DNA of 64,000 nt from Clostridium algoriphilum (GCF_020443705.1 NZ_JAIZZK010000019.1:1-64000); one strand, 5' to 3'. Positions 39,706-49,532 are shown, numbered from the stretch's first letter. The notes: generated by a model not told the origin, from the sequence alone. A program made the numbers and translations.

Positions 39706-39918
39706 ATGAAGGGGATAATAGATAGATTTGAAGGAAAATATGCGGTAGTTGAGCTTGAGGATGGAAAAATGATTAATATAGATAAAATTAAATTACCGAT
39801 AGGAGTACACGAGGGAATAGTTATACAAATAGCGGAGACTATAACTATAAATATTGAGGAGACTAAGAAAAGAAAAGAAGTGATAGAAAAATTGACAGAG
39901 AATTTATGGGAGGAGTAA
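39706..39918 (+). CDS. DUF3006 protein
   Basis: A 70-residue DUF3006 protein starting MKGIIDRFEGKYAVVELEDG. This all-beta family is often encoded beside metallo-hydrolases or exported nucleases; its job is unknown. The ATG at 39706 is chosen by family N-terminus and AAGGTG spacing; the frame opens slightly earlier. Confidence 0.8.
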   Translation: MKGIIDRFEGKYAVVELEDGKMINIDKIKLPIGVHEGIVIQIAETITINIEETKKRKEVIEKLTENLWEE

Positions 39919-39960
39919 AAATATTAAATAGAAAGATAGTATAAAGGATTGTTAATAGAA

Positions 39961-39998
39961 AAATGCACTTGCTCAGCCAGTATGAGTAAGTGTATTTA
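39961..39998 (+). terminator. Terminator of yhaM-DUF3006
   Basis: A 15-bp stem with two wobble pairs (39961-39975 and 39983-39997) followed by a T-rich stretch. Confidence 0.75.
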
Positions 39999-40078
39999 TT
40001 TAGTTCTAGGTGTAAATATACGAACTATTAGTTAAAATGTATTATTAATATTCGCATTTAATATTGACTGGTTTACAC

Positions 40079-40137
40079 TGCTCTGATATTATTAAGAAGT
40101 ATGGTGACCATTAATAATTACGATTCCCTACAGAGCA
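40079..40137 (+). promoter_or_regulatory. Structured leader upstream of the flavoprotein gene
   Basis: Nested pairing: TGCTCTG (40079-40085) with CAGAGCA (40131-40137), ATTATTA (40088-40094) with TAATAAT (40112-40118), and ATGGT with ACCAT at the tip (40101-40111). It ends about 20 bases before the GGAGGG ribosome site. It fits no riboswitch class I can recall. Confidence 0.4.
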
Positions 40138-40168
40138 ATACAAGGAGAAATACAGGAGGGTTCATATA

Positions 40169-41581
40169 ATGAAAAAAAATTACGATGTAATTATTGTAGG
40201 AGCTGGCCCAGCGGGAATATTTACGGCACTAGAAATTTCTAACAAAAAACCTAAACTTAGTGTACTTATAGTTGATAAGGGTAGAAATATAGAGAAAAGA
40301 AAATGTCCAGCTAGAGTTACCGGCAAATGTGTTAAGTGTGACCCTTGTGGGATAACGTTTGGATGGGCAGGTGCAGGTGCTTTCTCAGATGGTAAGCTTT
40401 CCTTAAGCCCAGAGGTGGGTGGAAGACTTCTTGAATATTTCTCTGAAGATGAATCAAAGGAATTAATAAAATATTGTGATGATATTTATATAAAATTTGG
40501 AGCAAATGAAAAGGTATATGGACTTAATTCTGATAAAGTTGACGAAATTAAATATGAAGCAAGTAAACACAATATTCGTCTTGTTGAATGTCCAGTAAGG
40601 CATTTAGGAACAGAACTTGCCTATGAGGTTTTAAAATCTATGTACCATCATTTAGTTGATAATACAAATACAGAATTTATTGAACTTAGTGAAGTTGAAG
40701 AAATATTAATAGACGACAATAAAGTTACTGGAATATTACTAAATAATAAAGAAGGTAAGTTTAAGGTTTCTGCAAAGTATGTTGTAGCGGCGCCAGGTAG
40801 AGGCGGGGCAGAATGGGTTGCAAATGAAGCTAAAAAACATAACATTAAGGTTACTAATAATGCAGTAGATATTGGAGTAAGAGTTGAGGTACCTAACTCT
40901 GTTATGGATCATCTAACAAAGGATTTATATGAAGCAAAATTAGTATATTATTCTGATACATTTGACAATAAAGTTAGGACCTTTTGCATGAATCCAGGTG
41001 GAGTAGTGTCAGCAGAGTATTATGATGATAATACAATTGCCGTTGTAAATGGTCACAGTTATTCAGAGCAAAAGCTTAGAACAACTAATACAAATTTTGC
41101 TATGCTTGTATCTACTAGTTTTACTGAGCCTTTTAACCAACCAATTGGGTATGGAAAATATATAGCACAGCTAGGTAATATGTTAACTGGCGGGGGCATA
41201 ATGGTTCAAAGACTTGGGGATTTACTAAAAGGAAGAAGAACGGATTATTCTAGATTAGCTAAATCAACTACAATTCCTACTTTAAAATCGGCAGTACCGG
41301 GTGATTTAAGCTTTGTGTTGCCTCAAAGGCATTTAACTTCTATTGTAGAATCATTAAAGGCTTTTGACAAGTTAGCACCTGGCCTATATAGTAAAAATAC
41401 ATTACTATATGGAGTAGAAGTGAAGTTCTATTCTAGTAAGTTCAGCACAAATAATAAGTTTGAAACATCAATTAGCAATTTGTACACTATAGGAGATGGA
41501 GCAGGAATAACTAGAGGATTAATGCAAGCATCAACAACAGGGGTTGTAGTAGCAAGAGACATAACTAATAAAGAAAACTAA
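40169..41581 (+). CDS. FAD-dependent oxidoreductase (NAD(P)-binding family)
   Basis: A 470-residue flavoprotein. The FAD Rossmann motif is VIIVGAGPAGIFTA (8-21), then an EKR-type stretch with four cysteines KRKCPARVTGKCVKCDPC (about 50-66), possibly metal or disulfide linked. AAPGRGGAEW and the C-terminal YTIGDGAGITRGLMQA are typical of the UbiH/electron-transfer-like clostridial FAD-binding proteins. Substrate unknown. CAGGAGGG precedes the ATG. It stands alone ahead of purA. Confidence 0.82.
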   Translation: MKKNYDVIIVGAGPAGIFTALEISNKKPKLSVLIVDKGRNIEKRKCPARVTGKCVKCDPCGITFGWAGAGAFSDGKLSLSPEVGGRLLEYFSEDESKELIKYCDDIYIKFGANEKVYGLNSDKVDEIKYEASKHNIRLVECPVRHLGTELAYEVLKSMYHHLVDNTNTEFIELSEVEEILIDDNKVTGILLNNKEGKFKVSAKYVVAAPGRGGAEWVANEAKKHNIKVTNNAVDIGVRVEVPNSVMDHLTKDLYEAKLVYYSDTFDNKVRTFCMNPGGVVSAEYYDDNTIAVVNGHSYSEQKLRTTNTNFAMLVSTSFTEPFNQPIGYGKYIAQLGNMLTGGGIMVQRLGDLLKGRRTDYSRLAKSTTIPTLKSAVPGDLSFVLPQRHLTSIVESLKAFDKLAPGLYSKNTLLYGVEVKFYSSKFSTNNKFETSISNLYTIGDGAGITRGLMQASTTGVVVARDITNKEN

Positions 41582-41723
41582 AAGTATATAACCTAAATAA
41601 TTGGTTATATGAGTGTTAAACGTGTATAATTCAGATGTAGTGTAAACGTAATAAATAACAAAATTATTTAATCTCAGTAGATAAGTGATTATATTGTCAA
41701 CTGAAAGAAAGTGAGGAATTTAT

Positions 41724-43010
41724 ATGTCAGCATTTATAGTTTTAGGGGCCCAGTGGGGAGACGAAGGTAAAGGTAAGATGACAGATTATCTTGCGCAGGG
41801 AGCAGACGTTGTAGTCAGGTTCCAAGGCGGAAACAATGCAGGTCATACTGTAGTTGTAGGAGAAAAGGAATATAAACTTCATTTAATACCATCAGGGATA
41901 TTATATAAGGAGAAATTGAATGTAATAGGTAATGGTGTTGTTGTAGACCCAGAAGCTTTATTCACAGAAATTGACTACTTAGAAGCGTTAGGTGAAAATA
42001 TAACACCTGAGAGACTAATGATTAGTGATAGATCGCAAGTTATAATGCCTTACCATAAAGAGTTAGACAATTTATATGAGATAGCTAGAGGCAAAAATGA
42101 TATTGGAACTACAAAAAAAGGTATAGGCCCTTGTTATACTGACAAGTTCGAGCGAAGTGGAATTAGAGTTTGTGATTTAATGAAAAAGGATGTTTTGAAA
42201 GAAAAACTTAAAACTAACCTAACAATTAAGAATGACATAATAACAAAAGTTTTGGGTGGAAAAGCTTTAGATTTTGATACAATATATACCGAGTACCTAG
42301 AGTATGCAGAAAGAATGAGACCATATGTCAAAGACATATCAGTTAAAGTTTTTGATTCAATAAAAGCTGGAAAAAATGTTTTATTTGAAGGAGCACAAGG
42401 AACCCTACTTGATATAGATTATGGTTCATATCCTTTTGTAACTTCATCAAACACTATTGCAGGTGGAGTTTGTGTTGGAGCAGGAATAGGTCCTACTATG
42501 ATAACAAGTGTTGTAGGAGTGGCGAAAGCTTACACTACAAGAGTAGGAAAAGGACCATTTCCAACAGAACTTGAGGATAAAACAGGAGAATGGATTCGCG
42601 AAAAAGGTTTTGAATTTGGTGTAACAACAGGCAGAGCAAGAAGATGTGGATGGCTTGATCTTGTTATATTAAAATCTGCAGCAAGAGTTTCAGGAATTAC
42701 AAGCTTTGCTGTAACTAAAATAGATACATTAGCAGGACTTGAGAAAATTAAAATTTGTGTAGGATATGAATTTGAAGGTAACATTATAGATTATTTCACA
42801 GCAAGCCTTGAGGATTTAGCGTGTTGCGTGCCAGTATATGAAGAATTCGATGGTTGGGATGAAAATATAGCTGATGCAAGAAGTTATGATGAGCTTCCTG
42901 AAAATGCAAAAATATACTTAAAGAAAATTGAAGACTTTACAGGAGTTAAAGTTTCAATAGTTTCAGTTGGGCCTAAAAGAGATCAAACAATGGTATTAAC
43001 TGAAATATAG
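41724..43010 (+). CDS. purA: Adenylosuccinate synthetase
   Basis: PurA of 428 residues, joining IMP and aspartate with GTP hydrolysis to form adenylosuccinate, the first committed step to AMP. The P-loop is [11 protein letters not shown] (8-18), the IMP site includes [10 protein letters not shown], and [14 protein letters not shown] lies in the C-terminal half. No purine riboswitch is visible in the leader (41582-41723). Confidence 0.97.
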   Translation: MSAFIVLGAQWGDEGKGKMTDYLAQGADVVVRFQGGNNAGHTVVVGEKEYKLHLIPSGILYKEKLNVIGNGVVVDPEALFTEIDYLEALGENITPERLMISDRSQVIMPYHKELDNLYEIARGKNDIGTTKKGIGPCYTDKFERSGIRVCDLMKKDVLKEKLKTNLTIKNDIITKVLGGKALDFDTIYTEYLEYAERMRPYVKDISVKVFDSIKAGKNVLFEGAQGTLLDIDYGSYPFVTSSNTIAGGVCVGAGIGPTMITSVVGVAKAYTTRVGKGPFPTELEDKTGEWIREKGFEFGVTTGRARRCGWLDLVILKSAARVSGITSFAVTKIDTLAGLEKIKICVGYEFEGNIIDYFTASLEDLACCVPVYEEFDGWDENIADARSYDELPENAKIYLKKIEDFTGVKVSIVSVGPKRDQTMVLTEI

Positions 43011-43261
43011 AATATGATTACATATAATATAGAGTTTATTTTTTCGACATGTATGTTTTTTATTTTATAGGAAATTCTAATATTGTAGAAATATATTAAG
43101 GTATACAAATGTATACTAAAGATTATAAAAGTGCGTACTAGTAAAATACAAATATATAGATTATAATGAGAATGAGAATTAAAGTTAAACAATTATTCTT
43201 ATTCAGTTAACTTTTATTCTAATAAAATGAATCAAAATTAACATAAAGCGAGGTAGATAAT

Positions 43262-43447
43262 ATGAAAATAACTAAGGATATGACAATAGGTGAAGTTGTA
43301 AGACAAAGTCCAGAATCAGTTCAAGTATTAATGAATTTTGGAATGGGTTGTGTAGGATGTCCTTCAGCACAAGCTGAAACATTAGAAGAAGCAGCAATGG
43401 TTCATGGTCTTAATTTAGAAGAATTGATGACTGCATTAAACGTATAA
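43262..43447 (+). CDS. DUF1858 small protein (ScdA N-domain-like)
   Basis: A 61-residue DUF1858 protein with [18 protein letters not shown], a CxxC pair on a helix start. Related domains are fused to iron-sulfur repair ScdA/Ric proteins and hybrid-cluster systems, so a role in thiol, iron or sulfur handling is possible. AGCGAGG precedes the ATG. Monocistronic, ending in a hairpin shared with the convergent transporter gene. Confidence 0.85.
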   Translation: MKITKDMTIGEVVRQSPESVQVLMNFGMGCVGCPSAQAETLEEAAMVHGLNLEELMTALNV

Positions 43448-43452
43448 AAAAG

Positions 43453-43480
43453 GAGACACTTAGCAAATGCTAAGTGTCTT
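43453..43480. terminator. Bidirectional terminator
   Basis: AGACACTTAGC and GCTAAGTGTCT (43455-43479) form an 11-bp stem with an AAAT-type loop, T-rich on both outer sides. It serves the DUF1858 gene (+) and the convergent ECF gene (-). Confidence 0.9.
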
Positions 43481-44069
43481 ATTTTTTCTTTATTTTCTTA
43501 ATGGCAAGTATTACAGGAATGGTAATTACAGTAGCTATAATGGCTTCTGGAACACCGTTTATTATTGCTATGCCATAAATAGTCTTTGCAGCAATAGATG
43601 GATCTATGCCTTTAGAAACGGCAAATTTTGCTGCATATAAAACATAAACCATAGTAAGAACGCCAAAAGTGTTAGTTAGAGAACCAATAACGGTAGCGAG
43701 TCCAATTCTTAAACCTTCGTTTTTAGTATAGCTTAGTTTATAAACATAGTAAGAAGTAAGGCCTATAAGAACTCTTGGTAATACGGATACTAAAGGATTT
43801 ATAAAAGCAAAAGAAAGTATATTAGGAGCTGTTATGTTTTGCATAACGCTAAAAACCCCAAATATGAAACCAATAGTCATTCCTACCATAGGGCCGCCTA
43901 TTATTGAACCTATAATAACAGGAATGTGCATGATAGTAGCTTTGGCACCAGGAAGTGGAATAAAACCATATCCAGTTAGTCCAAGTACTACGCAAATAGC
44001 TGAAAGCATACCAATAGTTGTGAGTTCACTTGTCTTTATTCGTCTTAGTTTAATAGAATTGTTAATCAT
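43479..44069 (-). CDS. ECF transporter S component
   Basis: A 196-residue membrane protein with about six helices. The pattern LPGAKATIMHIPVIIGSIIGGPMVG followed by GFIFGVFSVMQN fits substrate-binding S components of energy-coupling factor vitamin transporters (pantothenate- or folate-type). The basic N-terminus RRIKTSELTTIGMLSA resembles the coupling-helix region. The shared EcfAAT module is not in this window. The substrate cannot be told; the leader shows no known vitamin riboswitch. Confidence 0.8.
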   Translation of the reverse strand: MINNSIKLRRIKTSELTTIGMLSAICVVLGLTGYGFIPLPGAKATIMHIPVIIGSIIGGPMVGMTIGFIFGVFSVMQNITAPNILSFAFINPLVSVLPRVLIGLTSYYVYKLSYTKNEGLRIGLATVIGSLTNTFGVLTMVYVLYAAKFAVSKGIDPSIAAKTIYGIAIINGVPEAIIATVITIPVILAIKKIKKK

Positions 44070-44218
44070 TTTTTCCCTCCGCTCTTATTCCATAAGGATA
44101 TAAGTCGTCCTATTCATAATCCTTATTTATAGTTCAGTTTCATAATGAATACTGACAATAACAGTTTAGCACGTATTTGATAACAATTACATAGATAAAA
44201 AAATATAGGGGTGATAGT

Positions 44219-44968
44219 ATGAGCAAAAGTCCAGTGGTTACAGATAGAGATTATACCATTCATTACTATGAAGTAGATATTAATAAAAGAGTCTTAATGA
44301 CAAGTATTATGAATTATCTTGGAGATATGGCAATGTACCAAAGTGAAATATTGGGCGTTGGAATTGAACAGCTTAGTGCAAATAAAATGGCTTGGGTACT
44401 ATATAAATGGGACATAAAAATGGAGTCATACCCTTTATTAAATGAAACTGTAAAGGTAAAAACTTTTGCATGTTCTTTTAGAGGGTTTTATGCATATAGA
44501 AAATACGAGATTATGGATGTCAAGGGAAATAATATTGGTTATGCCGATTCTGTTTGGATTTTAATAAATACAGATAGGAAAAGGCCAATGAGAATTACGA
44601 AAGATATATATGCAGCTTATGGTATAGATGATAGCAATAATATATCTATAGACATTGATGATATATTATCGATAACTAAGGTGGATATCGAAAAAAGTTT
44701 TGAAGTTAGGTATGGCGATATTGATACTAATATGCATGTAAATAATGTTAAGTATGCTACATGGGCTTTAGAAACAGTCCCTAAAGATATAGTACTAAAT
44801 TATAAACTAAAAAATATTAAGATAACTTACGAGAAGGAAACAACATATGGAGAAACCATAAAGGTAAGCACGGAAGTTTTAAGAGAAGAAGATAAGATAA
44901 TATGTAGACATAAAATTATAAATAAAGAGGGATCAGAGCTCACCCTTTTAGAAAGTACTTGGATATAA
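44219..44968 (+). CDS. Acyl-ACP thioesterase
   Basis: A 249-residue acyl-ACP thioesterase of two hotdog domains. The N-domain carries FRGFYAYRKYEI and the C-domain the active-site stretch NMHVNNVKYATWALE with Asn171 and His173. It releases free fatty acids from acyl carrier protein. A ribosome site GGGGTG precedes the ATG. It is not next to the fab genes at 61-64 kb. Confidence 0.88.
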   Translation: MSKSPVVTDRDYTIHYYEVDINKRVLMTSIMNYLGDMAMYQSEILGVGIEQLSANKMAWVLYKWDIKMESYPLLNETVKVKTFACSFRGFYAYRKYEIMDVKGNNIGYADSVWILINTDRKRPMRITKDIYAAYGIDDSNNISIDIDDILSITKVDIEKSFEVRYGDIDTNMHVNNVKYATWALETVPKDIVLNYKLKNIKITYEKETTYGETIKVSTEVLREEDKIICRHKIINKEGSELTLLESTWI

Positions 44969-45168
44969 TAGCTTAAAACTTTTAAGTAATGGTCAGTTTG
45001 AATCAGTATTTTTTCTTGGATTATGCTAACAAAAGTATATAGTGCGTAGGATGCATTTGAACAAACATAGTAATTCTTAATTTATTTTAGAATTATTTGG
45101 TGAAGTTAAAGCAATCCCAGCAATATATACTTTTCGTTATATCATAATATAAAAAAAACTAGGGCTAT

Positions 45169-46398
45169 CTATTTGGAAGCGTTTCTCCCAGCAATAGCAC
45201 CAGAACTCCATGCCCATTGAAGGTTAAAACCGCCACAATCGCCATCTACATCTAATATTTCACCGGCAAAGAATAGATTTTTAGTGATTTTAGATTCTAA
45301 AGTTTTAGCGTTAATTTCTTCTGTATTAATGCCACCTGCTGTTACTTGAGCATTTGCAAAAGAATTAGTGCCTGAAACTTCAAATTGCCATCTCTTTAAC
45401 AAATTATAGATAGCATTCTTTTCCTCAGTTAGTAGGTTACAGCAAGGTTTATGAATATCGCAAACATTTGCTTGTTTTAACATTATTGGAATGATTTTTT
45501 TGTTTATTATACCAATAAAAGAATCTATAACACTTCTATTTTCAAGTAATGACCAATGCTTGTTTAAAAACTTTTTTAGGTCCTCGTAGCTAAGGGTAGG
45601 TAACATATCAATAGTTAAAGAAACTTTTTTATTTTTAGATAACCCATATGATACGTTTCGACTAAGCGTGAGAATTGGAGGGCCAGAAATTCCGTAGTCA
45701 GTAAAAAGTATTTCACCAAATTCCTTTTGAATGCATTCATCATTTATAGATATTTGTGCATAACCATCAAATTTAACTCCAGACAAAGCCTTTAGTCTAT
45801 CATAGTTTAATTTAAGCTGTACAAGAGAGGGTACTTGTGGAATTACACTATGGCCTAACTGTTTAGCCAACATGTAACCGGAGCCATCAGAACCCGTTTT
45901 AGGGGCTGATTTACCACCGGTTGTTATAATCAATTTTTCACACTCATATGTACTATTATTTGAACTATAAATTTTAAAGCCGTTTTTTTCTTTTATAATT
46001 TCCTTAACTTTTGTGTTTATATATACAGGAATTTTTTTTTCTTCTATAGAAAAACGAAATATATCAAGTACAGACGATGCTTGCATGGACATTGGAAACA
46101 TTTTACCACCATCTATTGTTACTAAAGGTATCCCTAAACATTCAAAAAAATCTACAGTATCATTTTTAGTAAAACAATCTAATATATGTTTAGCAAAATA
46201 TTGATTTTCACTATGGTACCTATCGTTAGTAATATTAGCATTACTAATATTACACCTCCCGTTACCAGTGGTTAATAATTTTTTACCTATTCTATCGGTT
46301 GCTTCTATTATTGCTACATCAATTCCAAGATCTTTTGATATCAAAGCAGAGGTTAAACCAGCGGCACCTCCACCAACTATTATAAGAGAATGTTTCAA
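45169..46398 (-). CDS. HI0933/BaiN-family flavoprotein
   Basis: A 409-residue FAD enzyme: N-terminal FAD motif IVGGGAAGLTSAL (7-19), TGNGRCNISN and the C-terminal AGGINTEEINAKTLESK and GFNLQWAWSSGAIAGR blocks typical of the HI0933 family. Relatives include BaiN, implicated in bile acid reduction, but most have no known substrate. GGAGAG precedes the ATG. Confidence 0.88.
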   Translation of the reverse strand: MKHSLIIVGGGAAGLTSALISKDLGIDVAIIEATDRIGKKLLTTGNGRCNISNANITNDRYHSENQYFAKHILDCFTKNDTVDFFECLGIPLVTIDGGKMFPMSMQASSVLDIFRFSIEEKKIPVYINTKVKEIIKEKNGFKIYSSNNSTYECEKLIITTGGKSAPKTGSDGSGYMLAKQLGHSVIPQVPSLVQLKLNYDRLKALSGVKFDGYAQISINDECIQKEFGEILFTDYGISGPPILTLSRNVSYGLSKNKKVSLTIDMLPTLSYEDLKKFLNKHWSLLENRSVIDSFIGIINKKIIPIMLKQANVCDIHKPCCNLLTEEKNAIYNLLKRWQFEVSGTNSFANAQVTAGGINTEEINAKTLESKITKNLFFAGEILDVDGDCGGFNLQWAWSSGAIAGRNASK

Positions 46399-46652
46399 GC
46401 AAATCTCTCCTTTCGAGAAAAAATTGTATTTGTATTATATAGTGTTTTGTCTATAATCTTACCCTAAAATGGCTAGCTTGAACATAAGTTTTTAATTAAT
46501 TGTATAATAAATTATAAAATACATTTTGAATAATTAATAAATAGGCGAGTATCATGAGAAAAAAATAATAGATCATTAATATGGGCAACCGTTGATATTG
46601 CTGGATTTGTTCATTCAATAAAAAAAAAAATAAAAAAAAACGTTAAAATATG
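46399..46652. other. Intergenic region before the tRNA cluster
   Basis: AT-rich, with A-runs at 46621-46640 just upstream of the tRNA promoter that could serve as an UP element. No gene seen. Confidence 0.4.
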
Positions 46653-46681
46653 TTGACACTTTAAGATAAATTAGGTATTAT
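46653..46681 (+). promoter_or_regulatory. Promoter of the tRNA cluster
   Basis: TTGACA (46653-46658), 17-base spacer, TATTAT (46676-46681), with A-tracts upstream. The first tRNA starts 57 bases downstream. Confidence 0.85.
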
Positions 46682-46737
46682 AGTCTTTGTCGGGTTGCGA
46701 AAGCCAAGTACATAACATATATAGTGACAACGAATAT

Positions 46738-46812
46738 GGCTCCTTGGTCAAGCGGTTAAGACACCACCCTTTCACGGTGGTAACAGGGGTTCAATTCCCC
46801 TAGGAGTCACCA
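46738..46812 (+). tRNA. tRNA-Glu (TTC), copy 1
   Basis: 75 bases with CCA. Anticodon stem CCACC/GGTGG, loop CTTTCAC. Confidence 0.97.
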
Positions 46813-46824
46813 TAAAACATATGT

Positions 46825-46900
46825 GGGAGCATAGCTCAGCTGGGAGAGCATCTGCCTTACAAGCAGAGGGTCACAGGTTCGAACCCTGTTGTTCCCACCA
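46825..46900 (+). tRNA. tRNA-Val (TAC), copy 1
   Basis: 76 bases with CCA. Anticodon stem TCTGC/GCAGA, loop CTTACAA. Confidence 0.97.
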
Positions 46901-46905
46901 CATAT

Positions 46906-46982
46906 GGCTCAGTAGCTCAGTTGGTTAGAGTGCCGCCCTGTCACGGCGGAGGTCGAGGGTCCGAGTCCCTTCTGGGTCGCCA
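46906..46982 (+). tRNA. tRNA-Asp (GTC), copy 1
   Basis: 77 bases with CCA. Anticodon GTC within CCGCC-CTGTCAC-GGCGG. Confidence 0.97.
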
Positions 46983-47072
46983 TGTTTTTTAAGTAGTATA
47001 CTTTAATGTTAGGTAAGATAATTTGTAATTATCAGATTAACCATTAACGTAAGATCATTAAAGATTTAATAA

Positions 47073-47147
47073 GGCTCCTTGGTCAAGCGGTTAAGACACC
47101 ACCCTTTCACGGTGGTAACAGGGGTTCAATTCCCCTAGGAGTCACCA
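47073..47147 (+). tRNA. tRNA-Glu (TTC), copy 2
   Basis: 75 bases, identical to the copy at 46738. Confidence 0.97.
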
Positions 47148-47161
47148 CATAAAACATATAT

Positions 47162-47237
47162 GGGAGCATAGCTCAGCTGGGAGAGCATCTGCCTTACAAG
47201 CAGAGGGTCACAGGTTCGAACCCTGTTGTTCCCACCA
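47162..47237 (+). tRNA. tRNA-Val (TAC), copy 2
   Basis: 76 bases, identical to the copy at 46825. Confidence 0.97.
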
Positions 47238-47242
47238 TATAT

Positions 47243-47319
47243 GGCTCAGTAGCTCAGTTGGTTAGAGTGCCGCCCTGTCACGGCGGAGGTCGAGGGTCCG
47301 AGTCCCTTCTGGGTCGCCA
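47243..47319 (+). tRNA. tRNA-Asp (GTC), copy 2
   Basis: 77 bases, identical to the copy at 46906. Confidence 0.97.
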
Positions 47320-47324
47320 TTTTT

Positions 47325-47399
47325 GCTGGCATGGCTCAACGGTAGAGCAGCTGACTTGTAATCAGCAGGTTGTAGGTTCAATTCCTATTGCCAGCTCCA
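47325..47399 (+). tRNA. tRNA-Thr (TGT)
   Basis: 75 bases with CCA. Anticodon stem GCTGA/TCAGC, loop CTTGTAA. A second threonine tRNA, complementing tRNA-Thr(CGT) at 34697. Confidence 0.97.
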
Positions 47400-47433
47400 A
47401 AAAGTCCTAAACATTTGTTTAGGACTTTTTTTT
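47399..47433 (+). terminator. Terminator of the tRNA cluster
   Basis: AAAAGTCCTAAAC and GTTTAGGACTTTT pair around an ATTT loop, then Ts. Confidence 0.93.
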
Positions 47434-47572
47434 ATTTGCTAGAAAATTGTAAATCGTCATAGGATTTAATAATATATTTAAGTTAAAAAGCACATATTAC
47501 GTAAAATTCATTTTAACAGATCATGAAATACTTCACTATTAGAAATGTATTTATACTAACATATGCTATTTA

Positions 47573-48553
47573 TTATTTTGATTTACTTAAATTTTTCTTT
47601 ATTCTTATATCATCTCCAAAGAATTTACAAAGTGTAAAGTTTCCCATTAACCTAGAAGTTATTCTTTCTGAATAGGTTTTAAGTAGACTTTCAAGAGTTA
47701 AATTAGTGGACACTAGCATTTTCTTTTGCTTTAATAATTTAGTGTTAAGTAAGTTAAACATTTCTGCTTTATTAAAATCTGAAAGTTGCTCAGTTCCTAA
47801 ATCATCTATAATAAGTAGATCACAGTCTATTAAAAGTTCCTCTAAAGAACTGTTATTATTAAATCGAATATCTTTTAATGCTCTTATTAATTCCTCGGCT
47901 GTCCTATATACTACGAAAGAGCCTTTATCAATTAGTTCCTTTGTAATGCAATGAGACAGAAATGTTTTTCCCGTGCCAGAACTTCCGTAGAATAATAGGT
48001 TTTCGTCAGTTGTATAGAAGTTTTTTAAAAAGCTCATAGATTTAGATAATATCTTTTCCATGTTCTTTTTTGGTGATTCTGATTGGAGTTCACTTTTTCT
48101 AGAAGGATAATAATCTAATTTAAAATTATCAAAATTGTGGGTTTTTAACATGCTTTTCAATTCAGACCCAGTATAATAGACATCTATAACTTTTTGTTTA
48201 AAGCAAGAGCATTTTGTGTTTCCGATAAATCCAGTGTCACGGCATTTGTTACATCTATAATGTAAATTCAAGTACTCCATGTCAAAACCATTAGAAACTA
48301 ATAATTCAGATTTTTTCACTCTTAGATCCATTATTTTTTCTTTTAAATTATGTAAATATTCATCTCTATCATCAATACTCTTCAAGGCGCTAATAGATAA
48401 TTCTATGCATAATTTACCTATTTTTTGATCTAGCCCAATAATTTCAGGATGAGTCTTTTCTATATGAATTTTTCTTTTTCTAAAATCAGCTTCTTCTGTT
48501 TGTCTTATTCCATCATAAATAGCTAATATTTTTGTCTGATAACCTTTAATCAT
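47573..48553 (-). CDS. DnaI/DnaC-type helicase loader ATPase
   Basis: A 326-residue AAA+ protein. The N-terminal part (about 1-95) is helical and probably binds the helicase; a zinc finger with CNKC and CSC (about 99-117) follows, as in B. subtilis DnaI. Walker A is GSSGTGKT at 190-197 and Walker B LLIDCDLLIIDDLG near 250. It likely loads the DnaB helicase at the origin. Its first 8 bases overlap the end of the DnaD-like gene. Confidence 0.88.
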   Translation of the reverse strand: MIKGYQTKILAIYDGIRQTEEADFRKRKIHIEKTHPEIIGLDQKIGKLCIELSISALKSIDDRDEYLHNLKEKIMDLRVKKSELLVSNGFDMEYLNLHYRCNKCRDTGFIGNTKCSCFKQKVIDVYYTGSELKSMLKTHNFDNFKLDYYPSRKSELQSESPKKNMEKILSKSMSFLKNFYTTDENLLFYGSSGTGKTFLSHCITKELIDKGSFVVYRTAEELIRALKDIRFNNNSSLEELLIDCDLLIIDDLGTEQLSDFNKAEMFNLLNTKLLKQKKMLVSTNLTLESLLKTYSERITSRLMGNFTLCKFFGDDIRIKKNLSKSK

Positions 48554-49532
48554 TTTTATCCCATCCTAGTAATTTTTTTTCTAGTTCATCAAAGTCATAT
48601 GCTCTTTGTTCATAATCATTAAAACTTCCCTTAGTTGGTTTACCACCAGCAGTCTTGTTTTTATTAGTAACCAATCGTTTTTTATCCTTTTTCTCTATGT
48701 CCTCTAATGATTTTATGTCATCTTTAAACCAACTATTTAGTATTCCATCAATGTACTTAAAATCAGCTCTATTAAGCCTATCAAAGCATATATCGCAAGC
48801 TTTAAATATAATTTCTAGAGAAAATTTATATACATTTATCCATTTATCTAATATTTGTTCTTGAGGTTTCATTATTTCTGGAGCTTTTATTCCTAAGTAA
48901 TTTAATATTTTTCTTATATTTATCCATTTATCCTCATGTTTTTTTATATATGATTGTGCATCTTCAATATTTTTAATATTAGATTCATGCCATGCAATTG
49001 CAATAGTTTCAATATATCTATAATCAACTTTCCCTTTTGATACACAATATTGAACTAAGAGTAATATTAGTTCTGGTGGAAAGCTGTAATCCTTTTGCCA
49101 GCTTAGGTACATAGTCATTTCTTTTGGTGAAAGAGGTTTAGCCAATAATTTTTCAATGTCTTGAAGCATACCTTTTATTGAGGAATTGGTTAATTCCTCA
49201 AGTAAATTTATATTCGTTATATGTTCAGTAGGAACATCTATTAAATCTAAGAACTCAATGTTATAATTACCCATATTATCAATAGGGGTCATTTTAATTA
49301 AATTCTCATCATTCCAATAGTTCCAAGCATTAACAACATCAGTTTCTAAAAGTCCAAGGGTATTCGCTATAACTGAAGAGGTAGCGCCAATTTCTCCTGA
49401 GGTACAATATTTTAGCCCAAGAAGATAGACTTTAACAAATTCTCCTCTAGCTCTTGGCATAAACTTATCTATAAAAATATTACTCACAGGAGTATATTTA
49501 TAATTTTCGTTTTTAAACATGAAAGTGCTCAT
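48546..49532 (-). CDS. DnaD-domain replication initiation protein
   Basis: A 328-residue protein with a winged-helix-like N-terminus (FMPRARGEFVKVYLLGL and GLLETDVVNAWNYWNDE) and two DnaD/DnaB_2-type helical segments (about 140-215 and 225-290; second ends near LNSWFKDDIKSLEDI, the YxxxIxxxW-like pattern). It matches proteins of primosome assembly that recruit the loader. Overlapping the loader gene supports a joint function. Confidence 0.85.
   Translation of the reverse strand: MSTFMFKNENYKYTPVSNIFIDKFMPRARGEFVKVYLLGLKYCTSGEIGATSSVIANTLGLLETDVVNAWNYWNDENLIKMTPIDNMGNYNIEFLDLIDVPTEHITNINLLEELTNSSIKGMLQDIEKLLAKPLSPKEMTMYLSWQKDYSFPPELILLLVQYCVSKGKVDYRYIETIAIAWHESNIKNIEDAQSYIKKHEDKWINIRKILNYLGIKAPEIMKPQEQILDKWINVYKFSLEIIFKACDICFDRLNRADFKYIDGILNSWFKDDIKSLEDIEKKDKKRLVTNKNKTAGGKPTKGSFNDYEQRAYDFDELEKKLLGWDKND

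Noticed and set aside
41586-41610. Inverted repeat ATATAACC/GGTTATAT after the flavoprotein gene
   Set aside because: Short 8-bp stem without a U-run; not enough to call a terminator or a riboswitch.
43166-43190. Fur-box-like sequence upstream of the DUF1858 gene
   Set aside because: Only about 13 of 19 consensus positions match and the region is AT-rich, so chance is likely.
44070-44218. Vitamin riboswitch upstream of the ECF S component
   Set aside because: Only an imperfect short hairpin is seen; no TPP, FMN, THF or preQ1 signature could be found.
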